Shown one piece after another: positions 9,375 to 17,779 of a stretch of 64,000 nt of DNA. The first letter of the stretch is position 1; each line of letters opens with the position of its first letter. The DNA is taken from positions 640,855-704,854 of the forward strand of contig NZ_UAUU01000008.1 of assembly GCF_900457465.1 (NCBI RefSeq). Direction: 5' to 3'. The DNA is from Sphingobacterium multivorum. GTDB lineage: Bacteria; Bacteroidota; Bacteroidia; Sphingobacteriales; Sphingobacteriaceae. The translations under genes were made by a program, and so were the position numbers. The notes beneath the pieces are model-generated. The model did no database searches and had not been told where the DNA came from. It saw only the letters and a list, made by a program, of their open reading frames with translations.

Positions 9375-10364
9375 CTATTTTATTGCGGTTTTATTGTACT
9401 TGTTTTTATATTCAAGGGGGGATAGTCCCGTAAACCGGCGGAATATTTCACGAAAAGCCTTTACGTCAGTATACCCAATAGCGTACATTACTTCATTTAC
9501 CGTTTTCCGCGAGCTTTCCAATTCCTTTTTTGCCGATTCCACTTTTATCCGTTGAAGATATTCCACAGGTGTATTACCTGTCGCTTTAATAAATCTACGG
9601 TCGAAATTCCGGCGTCCGACGGTGAATTTTTCAGATAACTTCTCCATGGAGATTTTTTCTGAGAAGTTATTCTCGAGATAGTCCTGTGCACGCATGACCA
9701 TTTCATCGCCATGTGACTTTTGACCATTAAAGATCATAAAATCGGATTGCGTTTGTCTGGCAATATCAATTTGAAATATTTTGGAGCAATAAATCGCTGT
9801 CTGTCTGTCGTAAAACTTTTCAACCAGGTAAAGGAGGAGGTTGAGGAAGGAATAACCGCCACCATTGGTATAGATTCCCTGCTCATCGGTAATAATTTGT
9901 TCAGTTTTTAAGTTGACTTTGGGGAAGAGCTTATGGAAGTTTGCTGCTGATTTCCAATGGATAGAGCAGCTTTTGTTATCTAAAAGTCCCGTGGATGCGA
10001 GCAGATATGCACCGGTACACATGCTTGCTACATTTGCTCCTTTGGCATGATGGTGTAATATCCATTCTGAAAGAACGCTATTCCCAGCTTCTATTGCAGT
10101 AAAATTGGAAATGACAGCGGGTACAATAATGAGGTCTGTTTTTTGAATTGCAGTGATATCTTTCTGTGGCATGACCGTTAATAATCCATTGACAAAGTTA
10201 CTCTGTTTAGAAACTCCTGCTAATTCTATAATAAATATAGGCTCCCTGTTCAGTTGATCGTAATAGCGGTTCGCTTCGGTGAATACATGGTATGTTCCAA
10301 TAATGCACGATATGGTATTAGGGCCTGTCTGACTGTTTGGAACTAAGATCGTTAGGTGTTTCAT
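9375..10364 (-). CDS. GlxA-type transcriptional regulator (DJ-1/PfpI plus AraC HTH)
   Basis: Transcription factor of 329 residues with two parts. The N-terminal DJ-1/PfpI-like (class I amidotransferase-like) domain covers about residues 1-190 and has the nucleophile-elbow segment ASMCTGAYLLASTGLLD. The C-terminal AraC/XylS double helix-turn-helix (about 230-325) has the conserved EKFTVGRRNFDRRFIKATG and IGYTDVKAFREIFRRFTGLSP segments. It is divergent from the EthD/SRPBCC pair, and a promoter-like element faces each way in the 167-base gap, so it may control those genes and itself. The inducer is unknown. Confidence 0.88.
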   Translation of the reverse strand: MKHLTILVPNSQTGPNTISCIIGTYHVFTEANRYYDQLNREPIFIIELAGVSKQSNFVNGLLTVMPQKDITAIQKTDLIIVPAVISNFTAIEAGNSVLSEWILHHHAKGANVASMCTGAYLLASTGLLDNKSCSIHWKSAANFHKLFPKVNLKTEQIITDEQGIYTNGGGYSFLNLLLYLVEKFYDRQTAIYCSKIFQIDIARQTQSDFMIFNGQKSHGDEMVMRAQDYLENNFSEKISMEKLSEKFTVGRRNFDRRFIKATGNTPVEYLQRIKVESAKKELESSRKTVNEVMYAIGYTDVKAFREIFRRFTGLSPLEYKNKYNKTAIK

Positions 10365-10416
10365 GTTGAAAGTTTATAAGATTGAATAAACGATAGTACG
10401 CTTATTTGATACTATT

Positions 10417-10447
10417 CAAATATACCGAAACGACTTGTCTAAATCAA
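10417..10447 (-). promoter_or_regulatory. Promoter of the GlxA-type regulator gene
   Basis: On the minus strand a -7 element TATATTTG (10417-10424) is preceded by TTG (10445-10447) with a 20-base gap, the usual Bacteroidota layout. It lies 53 bases upstream of the regulator start. Confidence 0.5.
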
Positions 10448-10495
10448 CCGCTGAGAATGTCTATTTTACACCCCTTTTTGTGTTTTGAACTCCAC

Positions 10496-10503
10496 TATAT
10501 TTG
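10496..10503 (+). promoter_or_regulatory. -7 promoter element of EthD gene (TATATTTG)
   Basis: TATATTTG matches TAnnTTTG and lies 28 bases upstream of the EthD start. The -33 element is not clear. It faces away from the minus-strand promoter of the GlxA-type gene. Confidence 0.45.
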
Positions 10504-10531
10504 ATCTATAAATTTAAATTAATACGACAGG

Positions 10532-10846
10532 ATGGTACGAATGATCGCAATATATAAGACCCCTACGAATAGGGAGTTTTTTGACAAACACTATTTTGAG
10601 ACCCATATTCCCTTGGCAAAAACGCTTCCTGGACTTATTCGTTATGAAGTGGCCAAAGGTGGAATTATGTCCACGACTGGACACAACGATGTGTATTGTA
10701 TTGGAACTTTATATTTTGAAAGTTTAGCAGCGATTAAAATAGCATTTGCGTCTGAAGAAGGAAAGGCGTGTGCAGTTGACCGAAGAATCTTGGCACCTCA
10801 TGATCATGATGTTCAGATTTACATATTTGATTCGATTGAGGTATAG
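10532..10846 (+). CDS. EthD-family (dimeric alpha/beta barrel) protein
   Basis: Small cytoplasmic protein of 104 residues. It has the EthD-type ferredoxin-like fold signature: MIAIYKTPTNREFFDKHYFE (conserved P.d...F..hY...H) and HIPLAKTLPGL, followed by a variable middle and a final beta strand (DVQIYIFDS). EthD-type proteins are found in degradation gene sets, and some act as reductases or ligand-handling accessories. No catalytic function can be assigned from sequence. It is followed 43 bases later by the tandem SRPBCC protein and is divergent from a GlxA-type regulator. Confidence 0.75.
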   Translation: MVRMIAIYKTPTNREFFDKHYFETHIPLAKTLPGLIRYEVAKGGIMSTTGHNDVYCIGTLYFESLAAIKIAFASEEGKACAVDRRILAPHDHDVQIYIFDSIEV

Positions 10847-10889
10847 GAAGATAAGAAGTATGAGTTAATGGTTAAAAATACGAAGAATG

Positions 10890-11813
10890 ATGAAAAAGGA
10901 AGATTTTAAAATGAGTATTACCGTTGATGCAGGTGCTCAACGCGTATTTGAAGCAATCAATAATGTCCGTGGATGGTGGTCTCAAAATATTGAAGGGCCA
11001 ACTGCTGCTTTGCATGATGAGTTTATATATCATTATCAGGATGTACATCGTTGTCGAATACGAATAGAAACGATGGAAACAGATCGTAAAGTAGCCTGGC
11101 GGGTCCTCGAAAACTATTTTAAATTTACCCAGGATGAACGGGAATGGACTAATAGTTCCATTATCTTCGATATTGTTGAAGATGTAGGTACAACTACATT
11201 ACATTTCACCCATCGTGGGCTTAATTCCCAGATGGAATGTTACAAGGTATGTCATGATGCCTGGACATATTACATAGCGGACAGCCTAAGACAATTGATT
11301 TTAACGGGGATGGGACAGCCTACTCCAAAGGAGGAAATAGCGCTGGACGCTATGGAAGAGAATCGCATACCACATGATCCTGGGACAAAAAGTATCTACC
11401 ATAGATTGTTAATTGAAACTCCGGTAGAGACTGTTTACAAGGCGCTTACAACGGCGGAAGGACTAGCAGGCTGGTGGACACCAGATACGAAGGCAAAGCC
11501 AGAGATTGGTGCGATCCTGCGCTTTGGATTTGGTCCCAGCTATTTTAAAAATATGGAAGTTATTGCGCTGAAGCCTTATTCCAGGGTCGAGTGGCGCTGT
11601 GTCAAGGCATTTGAGGAATGGATTGGAACGACACTGACCTTTGAACTTGAACCTCAGCAAAAGGGATGTATGCTGCTGTTTCACCATGATGGCTGGACAA
11701 ATTATAGTGCGGAATTCGCTTCCTGTAGTTTTGATTGGGCACTATTTTTCAGGAGTTTAAAATTTTTCTGTGAAAAAGGAAAGGGTTTTCCTTATCCCGA
11801 ATTTAATGTATAA
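10890..11813 (+). CDS. Tandem SRPBCC (AHSA1-like) domain protein
   Basis: Two START/SRPBCC-type hydrophobic-ligand domains in one chain. The first (about residues 8-140) begins ITVDAGAQRVFEAINNVRGW. The second (about 160-300) begins RLLIETPVETVYKALTTAEG and contains AGWWTPD and VEWRCVKAFEEWIGTTLTFE. The paired WW in both (GWWSQ, GWWTP) is the AHSA1/YndB signature. These domains normally occur singly at about 150 residues, so this is a tandem duplication or fusion. The start at 10890 is chosen; 10887 gives one extra Met. It probably lies on one transcript with the EthD gene. The ligand is unknown. Confidence 0.8.
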   Translation: MKKEDFKMSITVDAGAQRVFEAINNVRGWWSQNIEGPTAALHDEFIYHYQDVHRCRIRIETMETDRKVAWRVLENYFKFTQDEREWTNSSIIFDIVEDVGTTTLHFTHRGLNSQMECYKVCHDAWTYYIADSLRQLILTGMGQPTPKEEIALDAMEENRIPHDPGTKSIYHRLLIETPVETVYKALTTAEGLAGWWTPDTKAKPEIGAILRFGFGPSYFKNMEVIALKPYSRVEWRCVKAFEEWIGTTLTFELEPQQKGCMLLFHHDGWTNYSAEFASCSFDWALFFRSLKFFCEKGKGFPYPEFNV

Positions 11814-11821
11814 AATTCGGG
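11796..11821 (+). terminator. Possible short hairpin at the end of the SRPBCC gene
   Basis: CCCGAATTT pairs with AAATTCGGG across an 8-base loop that contains the SRPBCC stop codon. There is no clear T-run after it, so a terminator role is weak. Confidence 0.3.
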
Positions 11822-11855
11822 AAGGGGCATAGTGTATTTTTGGTATAAAATGAGA

Positions 11856-12764
11856 CTATCGCAATAGCTTGGCAATCGCATGCAGATAGTCTTTATTTTT
11901 AGAAAAATCATTATGTCCCTCCTTTGCCAACCGAATCAATTTATCCTGTTTTTTAAAGAATCTACTCAGTTTAATGGAAGAGTCAAAATAGACGGCTTTA
12001 TCCTGGTCTCCGTGGAAGATGATCGTTCTACATTTTACTTTTTGTAATGCCGAAGCATTGTCGAAATGAAAGGGGAGCCCGCTTGTATCGAGCTCAGGAG
12101 CGATATGTTGCGTCCAATCTTCAAAACTATAGTAAGGTGCCTGAAGAATAAGTATTTTTGGGGCGTTATGCGAAGCAATAGTTGAAGCCAGTGCTGTACC
12201 CATCGATTGACCAATTATGATGATATGATCTTCCGGATAATGTTGTTTCAGGTTATCATAGACTATTTGCAGATCACTATAAAGTAGTTCTTCATTGGTT
12301 ACTTTACCTTCACTTTTTCCGTAACCTCGGTAGTCTAACATAAAAAGATCATAGCCGTTATCAGTATAGATATTCGCAATTTTACCCCAAGTGTCTACCG
12401 CCCCATTACTGCCATGCAAATAGAAAATTAGTCCTTTGCTCTTGTCTGCCTTAAACAAGATCCCATGGAGTTTAACATGATCTGCTGTTGTGATAAATTT
12501 TTCTTCATATTTGCCCTGAAAATGGAAGGTTGAATCTTGGAGCTTTTTGCTTGGAAATAGTTGTTCCTCAAGGATCTCATTCCAGTTTGGTTTCACTTTA
12601 GCCTTACTATTGGCTTGCGCATGTACTACGAGGTATGAAAAGATGAATAGCAGGAGTAATAGCATTGGACGTGACCAAATGTGACGATAGAATTTTGTTA
12701 ATGCGGTGGTATTGTTTACGTGCATAAATATACTTGGTCTATGATTTTTATTTAAGTTACACAT
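11856..12764 (-). CDS. Alpha/beta hydrolase, exported
   Basis: Serine hydrolase of the alpha/beta-fold, close in pattern to the BEM46/YfhR group. An N-terminal hydrophobic segment (LLLLLFIFSYLVVHAQA, about residues 34-50) acts as a signal or anchor; a later Met may be the real start. The oxyanion strand is FYLHGSNGAVDTWGK, the nucleophile elbow is IIGQSMGTALAS (Ser in GQSMG), and the acid and base lie in FHGDQDKAVYF and GHNDF. The 302-residue length is normal. It is divergent from pirin, and tandem operator-like repeats lie in the shared intergenic region. The substrate is unknown. Confidence 0.83.
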   Translation of the reverse strand: MCNLNKNHRPSIFMHVNNTTALTKFYRHIWSRPMLLLLLFIFSYLVVHAQANSKAKVKPNWNEILEEQLFPSKKLQDSTFHFQGKYEEKFITTADHVKLHGILFKADKSKGLIFYLHGSNGAVDTWGKIANIYTDNGYDLFMLDYRGYGKSEGKVTNEELLYSDLQIVYDNLKQHYPEDHIIIIGQSMGTALASTIASHNAPKILILQAPYYSFEDWTQHIAPELDTSGLPFHFDNASALQKVKCRTIIFHGDQDKAVYFDSSIKLSRFFKKQDKLIRLAKEGHNDFSKNKDYLHAIAKLLR

Positions 12765-12820
12765 TTCTGTGGCATCCAGAAAATGTGGGAATTCCTAGTT
12801 TTAGCGGTATCTTTCTTATA

Positions 12821-12858
12821 AACTTAATCTAGGTTAAGTTTACGCCTTAATCTAGGTT
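12821..12858. promoter_or_regulatory. Tandem operator-like repeats upstream of pirin
   Basis: The 13-mer CTTAATCTAGGTT occurs at 12823-12835 and again at 12846-12858, 23 bases apart. The first copy sits inside a near-perfect 20-base palindrome (AACTTAA-6-TTAAGTT, 12821-12840). The second ends two bases before the -33 element of the pirin promoter. This arrangement suggests binding sites for one regulator that could also affect the divergent hydrolase gene. Confidence 0.5.
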
Positions 12859-12859
12859 G

Positions 12860-12891
12860 TTGGAAGCAGACTTCTTCTTGTCGTACCTTTG
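12860..12891 (+). promoter_or_regulatory. Pirin promoter
   Basis: TTG (12860-12862), a 21-base gap and TACCTTTG (12884-12891) fit the Bacteroidota -33/-7 pattern. The start codon is 78 bases downstream. Confidence 0.55.
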
Positions 12892-12969
12892 AGATAGCAA
12901 TTTAAAATGAAGTGATCATTTAGGCTTCAACTTAAATTCATCAAGAACGATAAAAAAGGAGATTATAAC

Positions 12970-13839
12970 ATGAAAAAATCAATTGAAAGAATTTTCCAAC
13001 GTCCAGCTCAACCTGGCATGGTAGGAGATGGATTTCGTGTATTTAATATGATACCAGGGAATGGGATTTCCCAAAAGAGGATGAGTCCATTTCTTTTACT
13101 GGATTTCAATGCAGCATTTGATTTTGGACCTTCGGATCATATTAGAGGCGTGGATGTACATCCGCATAAAGGATTTGAAACCGTGACTATCGCCTACAAA
13201 GGTAGTGTAGCCCATCATGACAGTTCGGGGAATAGCGGTGTTATTCGTCCGGGTGATGTACAATGGATGACTGCCGGCGCTGGCATATTGCATAAAGAGT
13301 ACCATGAAGAGGAATTTTCAAAGAAAGGCGGATTATTTGAAATGGTTCAGCTCTGGGTTAATTTACCAGCGAAAGATAAATCAACAGCGGCGCACTATCA
13401 GGCAATTACTGCCGATCAGAAGGGGAAAGTCGTGTTGCCCGATGCGGCAGGGGTAGTCAATGTCATCGCGGGGAAATTTCAGGATATGGTTGGACCAGCG
13501 AGCACCTATACCCCTGTCAATCTGTTTGACATCAAATTGGAAGAACAGCATGAAACGAACTTTTTGGTTCCACAAAATCATAATACAGCGATGCTCGTTG
13601 TGAATGGCGAGGTTGTAGTCAACGGTGAACTTGCTAAGGAGCATAGCTTTGTCTTATTTGGTCATGATGGTGAAGAGATTTCGATAAGGGCAAATAAGAA
13701 TGCAGTTTTACTTGTGTTAAGTGGTGAACCCATTGATGAACCTATCGTGAGTTATGGCCCATTTGTAATGAATACACAGGCGGAGATTTACCAAGCCTTT
13801 GAAGATTTTCAAGCTGGCAAGTTTGGCGTACTTGAATAA
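12970..13839 (+). CDS. Pirin-family bicupin protein
   Basis: Pirin of 289 residues with two cupin domains. The N-terminal cupin (about 45-140) carries the pirin metal-site pattern: VDVHPHKGFETVTIAYKG and VAHHDSSGN, followed by VQWMTAGAGILHKEY (His, His, His, Glu ligands of Fe). The C-terminal cupin (about 185-275) includes FGHDGEEISIRA and GEPIDEPIVSYGPFVMNT. Family members bind Fe(II), and some act as quercetinases or redox-sensing cofactors; neither role is shown here. It has its own promoter preceded by tandem 13-base repeats, and a strong hairpin follows. Confidence 0.92.
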   Translation: MKKSIERIFQRPAQPGMVGDGFRVFNMIPGNGISQKRMSPFLLLDFNAAFDFGPSDHIRGVDVHPHKGFETVTIAYKGSVAHHDSSGNSGVIRPGDVQWMTAGAGILHKEYHEEEFSKKGGLFEMVQLWVNLPAKDKSTAAHYQAITADQKGKVVLPDAAGVVNVIAGKFQDMVGPASTYTPVNLFDIKLEEQHETNFLVPQNHNTAMLVVNGEVVVNGELAKEHSFVLFGHDGEEISIRANKNAVLLVLSGEPIDEPIVSYGPFVMNTQAEIYQAFEDFQAGKFGVLE

Positions 13840-13848
13840 ATGAAATAA

Positions 13849-13897
13849 ATTTCCATACATGGCTTATATCCTTAATATGTAGGCCATGTATGGAAAT
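13849..13897. terminator. Bidirectional hairpin terminator
   Basis: Perfect 15-base inverted repeat (ATTTCCATACATGGC / GCCATGTATGGAAAT, 19-base loop) between convergent pirin and MFS genes. Confidence 0.65.
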
Positions 13898-13944
13898 CAA
13901 AATGTCCGTTAACTTGCATTTCTTGGGATTGTCGTGCTCAACGA

Positions 13945-15179
13945 CTAAGAAAAGTTTTTTGGTCGTCTATCATAGCCGACATGCACGATGAGGACCAGTA
14001 GTGTACAACAAAAGCCGGTCAATACCACGCCATTCCATTGAAAGTATTTCCAAGCCAGGGAAGCCAAGTAACTACCCAATGATCCACCGGCAAAGTAACT
14101 AAACATATAGACTGTATTTAGTCGGTTGGTTGCCCCTAGATTTAAGGAAAAAAAGCAGATTGATTGCTGATATGCATGGATTGTAAACCCAGGTCGATTA
14201 AGATTACACCTGTTATTAATCCGATATAGCTATTCCCTCCGATGTAGAATAAAATCCAGCTCAATAGCAGGATAAATATGGAACCAAGAATAATGGTATA
14301 CGTAGAAACACGCGTTGCAATCCGGCCGACCACTGATGCTGCCAGCGCGCCAACAGCCCCTATTAATCCGAAGGATCCCGCTACGGCAGAGCCTGCGTAG
14401 AAAGGAGCTTCCTGTAAATGAAATACTAATGTAATCCAAAAAGCACTGAATCCAGCAAAGCCTAAAGCCCCTCTGAGTGCAGATAGCCGTAATACCGGTT
14501 GAGTTTTTGTCAGATGGACCAAGGAGTGCATTAATTGGAGATAAGTACCTTGAAATGTCGGTTTTACATCAGGTAGTGCGAAAGCTAATAATAACATGAA
14601 TAAAACCATTAATGCTATAGCTATATAATAGATTGCTTGCCATCCCCAGATATCGCCAATAAATCCAGCTGCGACACGGGAAAGCAGAATACCCAATAGT
14701 AAGCCACTCATGACCATTCCGATTGATGAATTGCGTTTTTCGGGAGCAGCTAGTTCGGCCGTGAGGGGAACGAGCATTTGAGGAACGACAGAGCTGAATC
14801 CAACCATAAAGCTTGCGATATAGAGCAACTCGAGGGTGGGAGCTAAGACCATAGCCAATAAGGAGACTACGATCAGCAGAAATATGGTTAATATTAATTT
14901 CTTTCTTTTTATCATATCTCCCAAAGGGACGATAAAGAGCAGCCCGGTTGCAAAACCGATCTGTGTGAGCATAGCAATCATGCTAATTGTAGCTTCACTA
15001 ACGTGAAAGTCTTTTGCCATCAATCCCAAAAGCGGCTGATTATAATAGTTGTTGCCGACCACTATTCCCGTTGTCAAGGTAATAAGCCATAAAAGGGGCT
15101 TCGTAAGTACAGGTGTATGCCGCTTTGAGTCTACGTGAAACTCTATGTTTTGATTTGTTATGTCTGTTGTATGTATCAT
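13945..15179 (-). pseudogene. MFS transporter (YnfM-like), one frameshift
   Basis: Major facilitator of about 410 residues, probably exporting drugs or metabolites. The N-terminal part runs from MIHTTDITNQ with GNNYYNQPLLGLMAKDFHVS (a pattern seen in YnfM/CynX-like DHA transporters). The main frame stops at 14142 in SNQSAFF. Adding one T to the seven-T run there restores a natural C-terminus: LNLGATNRLNTVYMFSYFAG, then SYLASLAWKYF, ending DRRPKNFS with TAG at 13945. The last two helices are therefore present. The defect is most simply a homopolymer sequencing error. A weak minus-strand -7 element (TAAATTTG) lies at 15203-15210. The substrate is unknown. Confidence 0.78.
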
Positions 15180-15336
15180 TTTGAATTTTATTTCCTTGGC
15201 TGCAAATTTACAGCGATCAGTAATGGAGGAATTGAAGAATTCGATCCATGAATTGAAGAATTGAAGTTTGATTAACCTAAATTGATCCAGAAGTTCGATA
15301 ATTATGTACTGGATTAGCTATTGTGTTGCTGTTTTT

Positions 15337-15379
15337 TGACTTAAGTCATGGTTTTTCAGTTGCGAGGCGATTAGTTTTG
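15337..15379 (+). promoter_or_regulatory. Crp/Fnr-type palindrome plus -7 element before the antiporter
   Basis: Perfect palindrome TGACTTAAGTCA (15337-15348) lies 35 bases before the start of the -7 element TAGTTTTG (15372-15379). No -33 TTTG is visible. With a start site about 7 bases past the centre of the -7 element, the palindrome is centred near -41, the usual place for a class II Crp/Fnr activator. The same geometry recurs before ribB. Confidence 0.55.
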
Positions 15380-15399
15380 GGACTTAAATTTTTTATCAA

Positions 15400-16989
15400 A
15401 TGACAGAACTCGAGCATATTATTTGGATTTCTATTATTTTAATTGTGATCACATCAGTTAGGAGCCGTTTAAAACTAGCACTCCCCATTTTATTGGTTAT
15501 CGTGGGACTTATATTGAGTTTGGCACAGTGCTTTCCGGTATTGGCGATTAATCCCGATATAATTTTTAATATAGTTTTGCCGCCAATTTTGTTTGATGCA
15601 GCCTGGAATACATCTATTCCGGATTTCAAACGGCAATTTTCTAAGATTTCTTTATTGGCAGTCGGACTGGTATTGATTACAACGACTGTTATTGCAGTTG
15701 TTGTTCATTCGATCATTCCAGGATTTAACTGGGCGATTTCCTTTGCGTTAGGGGCAATTATTTCGCCACCGGACGCGATAGCAGCGACGAGCATTGCGAA
15801 GGATCTTCCCCTATCGAGAAAATTAATCACGCTTCTTGAGGGGGAAAGTCTGCTTAATGATGCATCCGCATTAATTGCATTTAAGTGTGCGATTATAGCA
15901 TTGGTAAGTGGTGGTTTTTCATTTTGGAATGCTGGATTACAGTTTGTGATAATGGGAATAAGTGGAGTGGCAATAGGTTTGTCGATCGGTTATGGGTTTG
16001 TAAAATTACATCGCTTTCTCCATGGCAATAGTAATGTCGAAACCTTTGCTGTGTTGTTGTTACCATTTGCGACATATAGCCTTGCTGAACATTTAGCCGC
16101 TTCAGGGGTCCTGGCTGTCGTCAGTTTAGGTATGTATATCTCCTGGAATTCCTTTTCCTTATTTAGCTCAGCAAGCCGTTTACAGATGAGCCATTTTTGG
16201 GATGTCATTATTTTTATTCTAAATGGACTCGTTTTTTTGATTTTAGGCATGCAGCTTCCCCACATTGTTGAAGCAATACCTCGTTCAGAAATAATCGTTC
16301 TGACTTTGTACGGCTTCTTGATCTTCTGTCTGTTAATTCTGATACGCTTAATTGTGACCTACTTTTTTCCGCTGTTTTCTTGTCGGGAAGATAAAGAGGA
16401 TGCAGCTTTTCAATGGCGATTTCGAAAGGAGTATATTATTTTGTCTTGGTCGGGTATGCGCGGGGTTGTTTCACTTGCTACCGCATTTGCATTGCCTTTA
16501 TATGCAAACAATGGTTCGCTCATTGCACAGCGAAATACCGTTCTCTTTCTTTCCTTTGTTGTCATTATTTTCACGTTAGTTATTCAAGGAATTAGTTTGC
16601 CTCAACTTATTAAGCGTATTACTCCCAAGCCGAACAAACAGGATAAGGGGAAAGAACTAAACGATTTATTGATTGAGCGTTCGTTAAGCTATTTGGAAAG
16701 TCTGGAAATCGACAGACCATTAGTGCAAGAAGTCGTACAAAAGATGCAAGTAAAGTTGCAAAATCAAAGGGAAGAACCTAACGACATGAAGAGATCTATC
16801 AAAGACATTATCTGTAGGGATGAGTGGCGAGCATGCTATTTTGACATCGAACTATCTATGATTCAAGTGCAGCGAAAAGAACTTGTGAGAAGCTATCAAA
16901 AGGGGATTTATCCCTTGGAAGATGTTAGGAAAAAGGAATTTGAACTTGATTTATGGACAGCAAATATTTATCAAGAAATGAAATTGTAG
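15400..16989 (+). CDS. CPA1-family Na+/H+ (or K+/H+) antiporter
   Basis: Inner-membrane monovalent cation/proton antiporter of 529 residues. It has about twelve helices (residues 1-420) followed by a cytoplasmic tail (about 425-529) rich in charged residues. Family motifs are FDAAWNTSIPDFKRQ, the ion-binding ALGAIISPPDAIAATSIAKD (Asp in PPDA), EGESLLNDASALIAFK and SWSGMRGVVSLATAFALP. It is preceded by a promoter with a Crp/Fnr-like palindrome shared with the ribB operon downstream. The ion used cannot be decided from sequence. Confidence 0.9.
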   Translation: MTELEHIIWISIILIVITSVRSRLKLALPILLVIVGLILSLAQCFPVLAINPDIIFNIVLPPILFDAAWNTSIPDFKRQFSKISLLAVGLVLITTTVIAVVVHSIIPGFNWAISFALGAIISPPDAIAATSIAKDLPLSRKLITLLEGESLLNDASALIAFKCAIIALVSGGFSFWNAGLQFVIMGISGVAIGLSIGYGFVKLHRFLHGNSNVETFAVLLLPFATYSLAEHLAASGVLAVVSLGMYISWNSFSLFSSASRLQMSHFWDVIIFILNGLVFLILGMQLPHIVEAIPRSEIIVLTLYGFLIFCLLILIRLIVTYFFPLFSCREDKEDAAFQWRFRKEYIILSWSGMRGVVSLATAFALPLYANNGSLIAQRNTVLFLSFVVIIFTLVIQGISLPQLIKRITPKPNKQDKGKELNDLLIERSLSYLESLEIDRPLVQEVVQKMQVKLQNQREEPNDMKRSIKDIICRDEWRACYFDIELSMIQVQRKELVRSYQKGIYPLEDVRKKEFELDLWTANIYQEMKL

Positions 16990-17002
16990 GTGTTTGCTGT
17001 TT

Positions 17003-17046
17003 TTGACTTAAGTCAATGTTTATTGTTTTTCATGGATAGATCTTTG
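17003..17046 (+). promoter_or_regulatory. Crp/Fnr-type palindrome plus -7 element before ribB
   Basis: TTGACTTAAGTCAA (17003-17016) with its TGACTTAAGTCA core at 17004-17015 is followed exactly 35 bases later by GATCTTTG (17039-17046), a 7/8 match to TAnnTTTG. Core sequence and spacing are the same as at 15337-15379, and the flank TTGCTGTTTTT is also shared. Regulation by the Crp/Fnr protein encoded at 18589 is inferred. Confidence 0.55.
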
Positions 17047-17102
17047 TCATCAAATAAGCCAGCCTCAGTTATTCGGAAAGAGGCAGGATAATATAGAATG
17101 AT

Positions 17103-17779
17103 ATGAAAAATTTGTTAACAATGTTTGGGGATGATCCCATAGCAAGAGTAGAAAGGCATTAAAGGATTTACAGGCCGGTAAAGGGGTTCTTCTTATCGAT
17201 AATGAAGATCGAGAGAATGAGGGGGATCTTATTTTCTCTGCCCAAAACATGAGCATACCGGATATGGTACAAATGATCCGGTATTGTAGTGGTGTTGTCT
17301 GTCTTTGTCTCACCCATGAGAAAGCGAATGAATTAGACTTACCTTATATGGTGTCAGCTAATTCAAGTCCTTACCAAACGCCATTTACAGTATCTATCGA
17401 TGCAAAGATAGGGGCAACTACGGGGCTCTCGGCTTCCGATCGAATTGCCACAATAAGAGCGGCCTGTGCGCAGGATGCCAAACCGGGGGACCTTGTTCGC
17501 CCAGGTCATATCTTTCCCTTGCGGGCGCACGCGAACGGAGTATTGGGTCGCGATGGTCATACAGAAGGCAGTATCGATTTGATGCTTATGGCGGGTTTAG
17601 AACCGATGGCTGTCTTATGTGAATTGATGAATGAGGATGGGACAATGGCGCGTTTGAATGAGGTCTCAGCATTCGGACTGAAACATAATCTTACCGTATT
17701 ATCTATTGAGGATATTGTTACCTATAGAAAGCTAAATAGTAATCATCGAAAAACAGTATATGAATCAGACAAACACTAA
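17103..17779 (+). pseudogene. ribB: 3,4-dihydroxy-2-butanone 4-phosphate synthase (one frameshift)
   Basis: RibB converts ribulose 5-phosphate to dihydroxybutanone phosphate and formate for riboflavin synthesis. It is stand-alone, with no RibA domain. The ATG at 17103 gives [18 protein letters not shown] and then runs into a stop. One extra G in the GG at 17155-17156 joins it to [19 protein letters not shown] and the acidic metal/substrate motif [10 protein letters not shown]. Later motifs are [35 protein letters not shown] and HTEGSIDLM (catalytic His). Length about 225 residues, as in E. coli RibB. Its last 20 bases overlap the flavoprotein gene. A Crp/Fnr-like promoter lies upstream. No RFN riboswitch is seen in the short leader. 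Confidence 0.85.

Noticed and set aside
17017..17102. FMN (RFN) riboswitch before ribB
   Set aside because: The leader is under 90 bases and shows none of the conserved RFN helices or their usual flanking motifs; a protein-binding palindrome explains control better.
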